A DNA stretch of 12,109 nt from positions 1 through 12,109 of the forward strand of contig JACDAS010000086.1 of assembly GCA_013695295.1 (NCBI GenBank). Direction: 5' to 3'. Source of the stretch: Actinomycetota bacterium (GTDB lineage Bacteria > Actinomycetota > Thermoleophilia > Gaiellales > Gaiellaceae). Positions within the stretch are counted from its first letter, which is position 1; each line of letters begins with the position of its first letter. The position numbers and the translations under genes were made by a program. This document shows, piece by piece, positions 1-6,052 of this stretch. Below the pieces are notes generated by a model that saw only the letters and a program-made list of their open reading frames with translations, was not told the origin of the DNA and ran no database searches.

Positions 1-191
1 GCTGGCGGAACGCCTTCCTCGGTCGCGAGTCGCTCTTTGCCTGGGCGATCCGCACGGAGCGGCGAAACCGGACTGCCCTGCCGGCGCGCTTCGCCCGGCC
101 GCACCTGCGCGAGCTCCGCGTCGTCCACCTGCGCAGCCCCGCGGCTGCAGCCAGGTGGATCGCGCGGCAGGAGAACGGGCCTGATGCTTGA
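1..191 (+). CDS. P-loop adenylate-kinase-like protein, C-terminal fragment
   Basis: A reading frame open from the left edge (first full codon at base 3) ends at TGA 189-191 and gives 62 residues. It contains FLGRESLFAWAIRTERR, then LPARFARP, then LRVVHLRSP followed by AAARWIARQ. This resembles the C-terminal part of small actinobacterial P-loop nucleotide-kinase-like ATPases (adenylate kinase or FlaR/topology-modulation type), whose ends read roughly RESL..WA.RT..RRR..LPA, then LRVVRLRSP and W(L/I). The Walker A and catalytic parts lie upstream of the window, so activity cannot be judged. GC-rich third positions and the family-like ending make this frame much more likely than the other + frame through the region. 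The family call is from memory of the motif pattern; the substrate is unknown. Confidence 0.68.
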   Translation, partial: WRNAFLGRESLFAWAIRTERRNRTALPARFARPHLRELRVVHLRSPAAAARWIARQENGPDA

Positions 192-222
192 AAAAACCCT
201 GCTCGGCGCGGTTTTCGCTGTG

Positions 223-228
223 CATACT
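223..228 (+). promoter_or_regulatory. -10 box for leaderless start at 235
   Basis: CATACT matches the TATAAT consensus at four of six positions and ends six bases before ATG 235. That places the expected transcription start at or next to the A of the ATG. No Shine-Dalgarno precedes the ATG. There is no good -35 at 16-18 bp; a TTGAAA at 188-193 is about 29 bp away, too far. The same hexamer-to-start geometry recurs at 4530, 6574 and 10033. Confidence 0.45.
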
Positions 229-234
229 GTGTGA

Positions 235-810
235 ATGGACGATCAGGCCTGGCCCACCTCCGAGACGACCGGCGACGAGCTCGCTCTCGCCCGCCGGGCA
301 GCCCGGCTCGACCACACGCTGAAGACGATGGAGGCGCTCGAGGCGTTCCGCGGCGAGGCGGCCGCGCTCAGGGCCGAGCTTCGCGAGCTCCGCGAGTCCC
401 AGGCGACCAGGCCGGCGGCTCGGCACGGGATCTCCCCGGCCGAGCTGCCCGAGGGACTCGCCCGCCTTCTGGTCGAGGCCGGGTTCCTGATCGCCGTGGC
501 GGTGATCGTCTCCCTGGCGGAGCTCGGCCGGCCCGAGATCCTCGCGGTGATGGTGGGGGCGTGGCTTCTGACCGCGCTCTTCGAGGCCCTGGCCACTCGA
601 GGCGTCGACGCGCCGTGGACTCGTCCCGCCTACGTCATGCCGCCGCGGCCGAGGCCGGTTCAGCCACTCGAGCACACGATCGTCGACCTCGGCGCCCCGG
701 CCGGGTCGCCCGCGCTTCCTCCTCCACCTGAGCCGCGTCACGAGCGGACGCTCACGCCGCGTCTTCCCCGCCTGCTGCGGCGCGGGAAGCGGACGGAGGT
801 TCCCGCCTAA
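235..810 (+). CDS. Hypothetical two-TM membrane protein with N-terminal coiled coil
   Basis: A 191-residue protein of no family I recognise. Residues about 14-56 are rich in Ala, Glu, Leu and Arg in heptad-like order and likely form a cytoplasmic coiled coil. Residues about 80-97 and 101-119 are two hydrophobic helices split by a short ELGRPE turn, so a membrane hairpin is likely. The tail after about residue 130 is Pro- and Arg-rich (PPRPRPV, PALPPPPEP, LPRLLRRGKR) and looks disordered and basic, probably cytoplasmic. There is no signal peptide. ATG 235 was chosen because a -10-like box sits at the spacing expected for a leaderless mRNA. The gene ends 9 bp from the end of the convergent M3 peptidase. 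The coding call is strong from codon bias; the function is unknown. Confidence 0.75.
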   Translation: MDDQAWPTSETTGDELALARRAARLDHTLKTMEALEAFRGEAAALRAELRELRESQATRPAARHGISPAELPEGLARLLVEAGFLIAVAVIVSLAELGRPEILAVMVGAWLLTALFEALATRGVDAPWTRPAYVMPPRPRPVQPLEHTIVDLGAPAGSPALPPPPEPRHERTLTPRLPRLLRRGKRTEVPA

Positions 811-819
811 AAACGAGTT

Positions 820-2337
820 CTACGAGCTAGGCGCGAGCTCGTGCACGAGCGGGCCGGTGTCGAGCGGGTCGAAGCCGAGCCTCCGCGCGACCTCCTCGCT
901 CGTCGGCCTCGTCCCCTCGCGGAAGAGCTCGCGCAGGCGCTCGCCCGTCTCGGGGCGGCGCCACCAATCCTCCCCCACCTCGCCGACGAGGTGGCTCCGC
1001 AGCTGCGCCGAGCGAATCCACGCTCGCAGGTAGTCGGCCGAGTAGAAGCCGCCGTCCATGTCGGCGAGGTAGTTGTCGGCCCGATAGCGGACGCCTGTCG
1101 CCTCGGTCAGTTTCTCCTCGTAGCCCGTGGAGGTCCCTCCGTCCTCCGCGAAGCGAGACCAGAACTCGAGCTCGAACCGAAGCTTCGCCGCGTAGCGGCG
1201 GAAGAGCAGCGCCTCGAGGAAGATCGTCGCCTCAGCGTTCGAGACCGCGTCGGCCTCCTCGAGCCCGAAGTGCGCGCGATGCCAGTCGGGCTCGCGGGTG
1301 ATCGCCTCGAGGATGTAGGAGTAGATCTCCGTCAGCGCGTGATCGCGGGAGAGACGCCTGAACGTGTACGGCAGCGAAGGGTCGCACCCGGCGTAGTGCA
1401 GCGCATGCCCCGCTTCGTGGAGAAAGGCCTGGTAGTCGTGCAGCCCGCCCTGCGCCCTGGTGATCAGATGCACGATCCGCGGGGGATCGGAGGCAATGAC
1501 GCAGGCCCGGGGCGCCTTCTGGGGACGGTCGTCGAGATCGAGCCGGATCCCACCGGTCGACTTGAGATCGAGGCCGATGTCGCGCAGCGTGTCGACGCAG
1601 ACCTGCGTCGCGCGCTCCTTCGTGTAGGTCGACTCGAGCGGGGAGAGGCGCCGCATGTACGGGACGTGGAAGGACCGCGGCACCTCGTCGCGCTCGGGCC
1701 CGAGCAGGCGCTCGAACCATGTGTCCCGCAGGCGCTCGTAGGCCGCCGTCGAGGCGGCGGCGGCGCGGCCGAGGGCGTCCGAGAGCTCGCGCAGGGAGAT
1801 GCCTTTCTCCTCCTCGTTCCGCTCGACCGGATCGGCGATTCCCGAGAGCTCGGCGGCAAGCGGCTCCGCCGCCTTCAGCAACTCGAGGCGCTCGTCGTTG
1901 AGGCCGGCCGAGACGTCCGCCTGAAGCCCGCCCAGCTCGTCCCGGTCGGCGTACCCCGGGAGGACCGCGAGGCGAGCCTGGGCCGACCGCAGGGGCATTT
2001 CCTCGCCCTGGAATGTCACCCGGGCGCCGAGCTCGGCGTTCTCGAGCGCGTCTTCGGCCTCGGCCAGCTCGGAGACGATCAGCCCGCCCTCACAGGTCTT
2101 GCGGAGTCGGTAAAGCCGCTCGCGCTCCTCACCCGCGGTCGCTTCCTCCTCGGCCAGGCGGAGGGTCTCCAGCTGGTAGCGGCTGAACAGCCCGGCGTAG
2201 CGCCGCACGATGTCCGCCTGCTCGGAGACCTCCTTCTCCCCGACCCGGACCGCGCGACCTTCCTCGGAGCGGTCGAAGAGGTAACGCTGGAGGCGCACCT
2301 CGAAGTCGGCCGGGGTCAGGACGGAGGCAAGGGTCAT
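820..2337 (-). CDS. M3-family zinc metallopeptidase (oligopeptidase)
   Basis: A 505-residue cytoplasmic protein with the gluzincin motif HEAGH at about 307-311, inside the string GGLHDYQAFLHEAGHALHY. A downstream Glu in LTEIYSYILE (about 337, 26 residues past the second His) is in place to be the third zinc ligand. This fits family M3 (thimet oligopeptidase/oligoendopeptidase F), which cuts short peptides inside the cell. The N-terminal 280 residues are mostly charged helix, as expected for the M3 clamshell. It is somewhat shorter than OpdA or PepF (about 600-680). It lacks their exact DFVExPSQ string, so it belongs to a divergent subfamily. An upstream in-frame ATG at 2394 would add 19 atypical residues; ATG 2337 fits better because a TACAGT box lies 10 bp before it. 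There is no signal peptide. It is divergent from 2483-3073. Confidence 0.85.
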   Translation of the reverse strand: MTLASVLTPADFEVRLQRYLFDRSEEGRAVRVGEKEVSEQADIVRRYAGLFSRYQLETLRLAEEEATAGEERERLYRLRKTCEGGLIVSELAEAEDALENAELGARVTFQGEEMPLRSAQARLAVLPGYADRDELGGLQADVSAGLNDERLELLKAAEPLAAELSGIADPVERNEEEKGISLRELSDALGRAAAASTAAYERLRDTWFERLLGPERDEVPRSFHVPYMRRLSPLESTYTKERATQVCVDTLRDIGLDLKSTGGIRLDLDDRPQKAPRACVIASDPPRIVHLITRAQGGLHDYQAFLHEAGHALHYAGCDPSLPYTFRRLSRDHALTEIYSYILEAITREPDWHRAHFGLEEADAVSNAEATIFLEALLFRRYAAKLRFELEFWSRFAEDGGTSTGYEEKLTEATGVRYRADNYLADMDGGFYSADYLRAWIRSAQLRSHLVGEVGEDWWRRPETGERLRELFREGTRPTSEEVARRLGFDPLDTGPLVHELAPSS

Positions 2338-2347
2338 CGCGGGCGGG

Positions 2348-2353
2348 ACTGTA
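2348..2353 (-). promoter_or_regulatory. -10 box upstream of M3 peptidase
   Basis: Read on the minus strand the hexamer is TACAGT (TANNNT). It lies 10 bases before ATG 2337, which would give a leader of only a few bases. No Shine-Dalgarno is seen and no -35 is recognisable. It supports the inner start over the ATG at 2394, which lies upstream of this box. Confidence 0.4.
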
Positions 2354-2412
2354 ACCGAGGTCGCCGCGCCCCGGGCGCGCATGCAGGAGCCCACGCTGCA
2401 GCAGCCGATTTT

Positions 2413-2447
2413 CCTCTGACACTCCTCCGAGGTACCTCAGAGGTGTC
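2413..2447. promoter_or_regulatory. Dyad in the divergent intergenic spacer (possible operator)
   Basis: The spacer between the M3 peptidase and the 2483 gene holds nested inverted repeats. CCTCTGA (2413-2419) pairs with TCAGAGG (2437-2443). GAGGTACCTC (2429-2438) is a perfect 10-bp palindrome. GACAC (2418-2422) mirrors GTGTC (2443-2447). It sits 35 bp upstream of the rightward -10 box and about 60 bp upstream of the leftward one, so an operator for one or both genes is possible. There is no U-tract, so it does not look like a terminator. The function is inferred from position only. Nothing else gene-like was seen in 2338-2482. Confidence 0.35.
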
Positions 2448-2481
2448 CCCGAGAGAGCGCGTCGCGCGGCCCGCCCGGAGC

Positions 2482-2487
2482 TATGAT
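2482..2487 (+). promoter_or_regulatory. -10 box overlapping the first ATG of the 2483 gene
   Basis: TATGAT matches the -10 consensus at five of six positions. A transcript from it would start at about 2494-2497, after the ATG at 2483 that the box contains. If this promoter is used, the ATG cannot be the start, and the in-frame TTG at 2498 (10 bases after the box) or a later codon is. No clear -35 is visible. Confidence 0.4.
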
Positions 2488-3073
2488 CGCCGCGGGTTTG
2501 CGGCCTGCCTCCGGCACCTGGGAACGCAAGGGGTACGAGAGTGCTCTTGCGGATCTCTGGGCCGACCTCGCACGGACGCTCCACGGACTCGAGGCCGTCG
2601 CGGCGACCCCGCGGGAGCGGCTCGCCGACGAGGACGTCCTGGAGCGGCTCCCTGCGCTCCAGTACCGGCTGCACCAGGCCGGCGAGCTCGTGCTCGGACT
2701 CGAGCCACCGCCCGGGGCCGAGGCAGAGCACGCGGAGCTGACCGATGCGCTCGTCGACGCACGCGACGCGACGGGAGAGGTGCTCGAGGCCGCCGAGGAG
2801 GGCGGAGCCGATGCCGCCTTCCGGCTGGTGCACGAGTGGCGTGGCGCGCTCTTTCGGGTGCGGCTCGCACGGATGCGCCTGCACACCCGGCCGGAGCCGG
2901 CTCCCGTTGGCCCAACCCTCCCAACGGGCTACGACCGCGGGGCCCTGCTCGCGACCGTACTAGTCCTGGCCGGCACGCTCGTGGTCACGGGCGGCGCCGT
3001 CCTCGGCGCGTGGCCCGTCTGGGCCGCGGGGTTGCTCCTCGTCGCCGGCTCCCTGCTCGGCTACCGCCCGTAA
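2483..3073 (+). CDS. Hypothetical helical protein with C-terminal two-TM hairpin
   Basis: Up to 196 residues, not a family I recognise. Residues about 20-135 are amphipathic, acidic-to-basic helix (for example LWADLARTLHGLEAV and WRGALFRVRLARMRL). A Pro-rich linker at about 137-149 leads to two hydrophobic helices at about 153-172 and 175-193 with a short GAWPVW turn. The protein ends just after the second helix, so most of it should be a soluble N-terminal domain tethered to the membrane. No signal peptide is seen. The start is uncertain: ATG 2483 lies inside a TATGAT -10 box, and TTG 2498 would fit a leaderless transcript; the first 15-19 residues look non-conserved. The downstream small ORF follows after 34 bp and may be co-transcribed. 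Confidence 0.72.
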   Translation: MIAAGLRPASGTWERKGYESALADLWADLARTLHGLEAVAATPRERLADEDVLERLPALQYRLHQAGELVLGLEPPPGAEAEHAELTDALVDARDATGEVLEAAEEGGADAAFRLVHEWRGALFRVRLARMRLHTRPEPAPVGPTLPTGYDRGALLATVLVLAGTLVVTGGAVLGAWPVWAAGLLLVAGSLLGYRP

Positions 3074-3107
3074 CCCCTTCCCCCACCCGCCCGTTAGGGC
3101 TTGGAGG

Positions 3108-3287
3108 ATGGCAATCGAACCGGTGCACGACACGCACCCCCGGCGCGCGGAAGTCGAGCTCCCGGCACCGTTGCCGCGGCCCTCGCTCCGCTTTCGCATC
3201 CGGGCCTGGCGGGTGTTCCAGCGGGCTCTCGACCCGCTCGCTTCCCCGCGCACGCTACCCCGCCGCGACAGCCCGAAGGCGCGTTAG
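3108..3287 (+). CDS. Probable small basic protein (59 aa)
   Basis: An ATG-to-TAG frame of 59 residues beginning MAIEPVHDTHPRRAEVELPA. It is very GC-rich at third positions throughout, as in the neighbouring genes. The centre (LRFRIRAWRVFQRALDPL) could form an amphipathic basic helix, and the C-terminus is Arg/Pro-rich. GGAGG directly abuts the ATG, too close for a normal ribosome site, while TAGGGC (3095-3100) sits seven bases before the ATG, the leaderless spacing used elsewhere here. Its last 33 bases overlap the 3' end of gltX on the other strand. I do not recognise a family. The alternative + frame through this stretch (from TTG 3101) looks less protein-like. Confidence 0.42.
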   Translation: MAIEPVHDTHPRRAEVELPAPLPRPSLRFRIRAWRVFQRALDPLASPRTLPRRDSPKAR

Positions 3288-4511
3288 CGCGCGCTCCCGG
3301 CCGAGGAGCTCGAGCGACTCGAAGAGGCCCGGCGAGACCCGCGAGCCGGTCAGGGCGACGCGGATCGGCTGGAAGGCCTCGCGCGGCTTCAGCGCGAGCC
3401 CCGCGGCCACCTCCCGGAGCGCCTTCTCGATGCCGGCCGCATTCCAGGGGCGCACCTCTTCGAGCGCCGCCACCGCCGGGGTGAGGACCGCCGCATCGAG
3501 CAGCTCGGGCTCGCGTAGCTCCGGTTCCTCGAAGAGGAAGCCGGCGAACGACTCGTACTCGCCGAGCCGGACGATCTTCTCCTGCACGAGCGGGGCGCTC
3601 CTCCGCACGAGCTCCTCGTCCCAGCTGCGGCCACGCTCGCGGAGAAAGGCAACGAGCGTGCTGGCATACACCTCGGGATCGAGCCCCCGCAGGTGAACGC
3701 CGTTCATCCAATCGAGCTTGCGGTAGTCGAAGACCGCCGGGCTCGTGCCGACGCGCTCGAGCGTGAACCGCTCGACGAGCTCGGCCCGGGTCATCAGCGT
3801 CGTCCGGTCGTCGTAGCTCCAGCCGAGGAGGGCGAGGTAGTTGACGAGCGCGTCGGGCGTGTAGCCAGCCGTCCGGAACTCGTCGACGGTGATCGCCCCG
3901 TGGCGCTTGGACAGCTTGCGCCCGTCGTCGCCGTTCACGTTCGGCGAGTGGGCGTAGACCGGTACCGGGGCCCCGAGAGCTCTCAGGATCTGGATCTGCT
4001 TCGGGGTGTTGGAGACGTGATCCGGGCCGCGGATCACATGGGTGATCCCGTCTTCGGCGTCCTCGACCGGAGAGGCGAAGTTGTACGTCGGCCGTCCGTC
4101 CGAACGGACGATCACGACGTCCTCGATCGTCGCGTTCCGCACCTCGACGGGCCCGAGGATCAAATCCTCCCAGGCCGTCGTCCCCTCCTCCGGCATCCGG
4201 AACCGGATCGCGCCGTCGTCCTCGTAGGCGAGGCCCGCCTCCAGGAGCGCACCCGCCCGCTGCCGGCACAGGTCGATGCGATCGAGCTGAAACGTCACCG
4301 GCCCGTCCCAGTCCAGGCCGAGCCAGCGGAGCGAATCCTGGATCTGACCCGTCGCCTCCGCGACCTCGCGGCTCGTGTCCGTGTTCTCGATTCGCAACCG
4401 GAACTCGCCGCCGTGATGCCGGGCAAAGAGCCAGTTGAAGAGCGCTGTTCGGACGTTGCCGATGTGGAGGTAGCCCGTCGGGCTCGGGGCCATGCGAACG
4501 CGAACGGACAC
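3255..4511 (-). CDS. gltX: Glutamate--tRNA ligase, short form
   Basis: Class I aminoacyl-tRNA synthetase that joins glutamate to tRNA-Glu in the cytosol. The 418-residue protein opens VSVRVRMAPSPTG and has HIGN (about 16-19, the HIGH motif), RPTYNFASPVED (about 140-151), ITHVIRGPDHVSNTPKQ and KLSKRHG (199-205, the KMSKS motif). An anticodon-binding helical C-terminus follows. It is short for GltX (usually 460-490). After LLEAGLAYE it jumps to AIRFRMPEEG, skipping the 40-odd residue segment that normally carries the CxC...YxxxC zinc site and CTPEEL string. The usual IEDTD is IENTD. GTG 4511 was chosen over ATG 4547 because TACGAT lies exactly seven bases before it and the longer form would run into nfo. 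A non-discriminating enzyme, or a paralogue, cannot be ruled out. Confidence 0.92.
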   Translation of the reverse strand: MSVRVRMAPSPTGYLHIGNVRTALFNWLFARHHGGEFRLRIENTDTSREVAEATGQIQDSLRWLGLDWDGPVTFQLDRIDLCRQRAGALLEAGLAYEDDGAIRFRMPEEGTTAWEDLILGPVEVRNATIEDVVIVRSDGRPTYNFASPVEDAEDGITHVIRGPDHVSNTPKQIQILRALGAPVPVYAHSPNVNGDDGRKLSKRHGAITVDEFRTAGYTPDALVNYLALLGWSYDDRTTLMTRAELVERFTLERVGTSPAVFDYRKLDWMNGVHLRGLDPEVYASTLVAFLRERGRSWDEELVRRSAPLVQEKIVRLGEYESFAGFLFEEPELREPELLDAAVLTPAVAALEEVRPWNAAGIEKALREVAAGLALKPREAFQPIRVALTGSRVSPGLFESLELLGRERALTRLRAVAAG

Positions 4512-4517
4512 CGCCAA

Positions 4518-4524
4518 TATCGTA
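4518..4524. promoter_or_regulatory. Shared bidirectional -10 element, gltX/nfo
   Basis: The heptamer TATCGTA reads TATCGT on the + strand (4518-4523, six bases before GTG 4530 of nfo). It reads TACGAT on the - strand (4519-4524, seven bases before GTG 4511 of gltX). Both fit TANNNT. The whole spacer between start codons is 18 bp, so each transcript should begin at or within a base of its start codon and any -35 must lie inside the opposite gene. No -35 match is evident and no Shine-Dalgarno fits. Confidence 0.6.
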
Positions 4525-4529
4525 GAGGC

Positions 4530-5378
4530 GTGCAGATCGGAGCCCACGTCTCGTGCTCAGGCGGCATCCATACCGCCGTCGACCGGGCCGAGGCGCTCGG
4601 GGCCGAATCGGTGCAGCTCTTCACCCAGAGCCCTCGGATGTGGCGGCCGACGAACCACGACCCGGCCAACCTCGAGCGCTTCAAGACGCGCCGCGCCGAG
4701 GCAGGCCTCGGGGGCGTCGTGTGCCACGCGCTCTACCTCGTGAACCTCGCGAGCCCGGACGAGGCGCTCTACGCGAAATCCGTCTCGGCGCTGCAGAACA
4801 CCGTGGAGGTCGGCTGCGCAATCGAGGCGGACGCAGTCGTCTTCCACGTCGGCTCCCACCTCGGCGCGGGGTTCGAGGCGGGGCTCGGACGCGTCGTGGC
4901 GGCGCTCGAGTCCGTGCTCGACCGCTGCTCCGACACGACGTGGCTCTGCCTCGAGAACTCGGCCGGAGCCGGTGGGACGATCGGCCGCTCGTTCGACGAG
5001 CTGGCCGTGCTGTTCGAGCGGCTCGGCCACCACCCGCGGCTCGGGGTCTGCCTCGACTCGTGCCACCTCTTCGTGTCGGGCTACGACGTCGGCGAGCGGG
5101 ACACGCTCGACGGGCTGCTCGCGGACCTGGACGCGCGGATCGGCTTCGAGCGGCTCCGGGTTCTGCACGTCAACGACTCCAAGGCGCCGCTCGGCTCGAA
5201 CCTGGACCGTCACGAGAACATCGGCGAAGGCCTGCTGGGCGAGCGGCTCGGGGTCTTTCTCGGCCACCCCGCGCTCCAGGGTCTGCCGGCCCTGCTCGAG
5301 GTGCCCGGCCGGGAGGGCAAGGGCCCCGACGCCGAGGAGCTGCGGAAGGCCCGCGAGCTGCGGTCCCGCTGGCTCTAG
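4530..5378 (+). CDS. nfo: Deoxyribonuclease IV (AP endonuclease)
   Basis: Endonuclease IV cuts the DNA backbone 5' of abasic sites during base-excision repair, using three zinc ions on a TIM barrel. The 282-residue protein starts VQIGAHVS, the typical start of the family. All nine metal ligands of the E. coli enzyme have counterparts: H66, H106 (in FHVGSH), E142 (LENSAGAGGTIG), D176 and H179 (VCLDSCHLF), H213 (LHVNDSK), D226 and H228 (LDRHENIGEG) and E257 (LLEVPG, where most members have ETP). The length is normal. GTG 4530 is supported by the family start and by the TATCGT box six bases before it; longer in-frame extensions run through gltX antisense and are not real. The downstream methyltransferase start overlaps its stop. 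Confidence 0.95.
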   Translation: MQIGAHVSCSGGIHTAVDRAEALGAESVQLFTQSPRMWRPTNHDPANLERFKTRRAEAGLGGVVCHALYLVNLASPDEALYAKSVSALQNTVEVGCAIEADAVVFHVGSHLGAGFEAGLGRVVAALESVLDRCSDTTWLCLENSAGAGGTIGRSFDELAVLFERLGHHPRLGVCLDSCHLFVSGYDVGERDTLDGLLADLDARIGFERLRVLHVNDSKAPLGSNLDRHENIGEGLLGERLGVFLGHPALQGLPALLEVPGREGKGPDAEELRKARELRSRWL

Positions 5379-6052
5379 TGGCCTGGGACGCGGTCGACCG
5401 CTACCTCACCGCGCTGCTCGTCCCCCACGATCCCGCGCTCGCCGCGTCGCTCGCCGCGGCCGCCGAAGCGGGGCTGCCGGCGCACGAGGTCTCTCCGACG
5501 CAGGGCAAGCTGCTCCACCTGCTCGCCCGGGCCTGCGGCGCTCACCGCATCCTCGAGCTCGGCACGCTCGGCGGCTACAGCACGATCTGGCTTGCGCGGG
5601 CGCTTCCGCCGGACGGCCGGCTGGTGACCCTGGAGCGCGACCCGCGCTACGCCCAGGTCGCTCGCTCGAGCATCGCGGCCGCCGGGGTGGCCGACCGCGT
5701 CGAGCTGCACGTCGGGCCCGCTCTCGAGACCCTGCCACGGCTCGCGAAGCAGGAGCCCTTCGACCTGACCTTCGTCGACGCGGACAAGGCCAGGAGCGCG
5801 GAGTACCTCGAGTGGGCGATTCGACTCTCCCGCCGCGGCAGCCTGATCGTCGCGGACAACGTCGTTCGAGGGGGCGCGGTCGCCGACGCCTCGAGCGCCG
5901 ACCCCGCCGTCCGGGGGGTGCGGCGCTTCTACGAACTCCTCGCCGCCGATCCCCGGGTGAGCGCGACGGCGATCCAGACGGTCGGCAGCAAAGGCCACGA
6001 TGGCTTCGTGCTGGCGCTCGTCACCGCCGACCCGGAGGTCAGGAGGCTTTGA
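5378..6052 (+). CDS. SAM-dependent O-methyltransferase, caffeoyl-CoA OMT family
   Basis: A 224-residue class I methyltransferase of the O-methyltransferase family 3 (catechol/caffeoyl-CoA type). Residues 60-68 (ELGTLGGYS) are the SAM-binding glycine motif and E86 is in place to hold the ribose. D134 in FVDADK plus D160-N161 (VADNVVRGG) are the usual divalent-metal ligands. The C-terminal KGHDGFVLAL strand closes the fold. Metal-dependent methylation of a catechol-like hydroxyl is expected; the real substrate is unknown. GTG 5378 shares its G with the last base of the nfo TAG stop (TAGTG), so translation is probably coupled to nfo and there is no separate promoter. The pairing with a repair enzyme has no clear functional reason. 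Its 3' end overlaps the convergent cysteine-rich gene by 14 bp. Confidence 0.88.
   Translation: MAWDAVDRYLTALLVPHDPALAASLAAAAEAGLPAHEVSPTQGKLLHLLARACGAHRILELGTLGGYSTIWLARALPPDGRLVTLERDPRYAQVARSSIAAAGVADRVELHVGPALETLPRLAKQEPFDLTFVDADKARSAEYLEWAIRLSRRGSLIVADNVVRGGAVADASSADPAVRGVRRFYELLAADPRVSATAIQTVGSKGHDGFVLALVTADPEVRRL

Noticed and set aside
188..193. TTGAAA as a -35 for the 235 gene
   Set aside because: It is about 29 bp from the CATACT box, far outside the 16-18 bp range, and overlaps the stop codon of the upstream gene.
837..850. A perfect 14-bp palindrome (GCTCGTGCACGAGC) at the end of the M3 peptidase
   Set aside because: It lies within codons of the C-terminus, has no U-tract or loop, and is easily explained by repeated GAGCTC/CGAGC codon pairs in high-GC coding DNA.
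3101..3135. A tRNA-like 3' end on the minus strand (GGTTCGATTGCC followed by ATCCTCC)
   Set aside because: The T-stem does not pair with the TTCGATT loop in register, and no matching 5' acceptor or anticodon arm could be found upstream. Probably chance.
841..3696. A very long + strand open frame (about 950 codons) across the M3 peptidase and beyond
   Set aside because: It is the antisense of the M3 peptidase and other genes. Stop codons are rare by chance at this GC content, and its residues (Arg/Ala/Pro-rich, no motifs) do not look like a protein.
3693..4529. An N-terminal extension of nfo into the gltX region
   Set aside because: Nfo proteins begin with (M)QIGAHVS, which is at 4530; the extension is gltX antisense.
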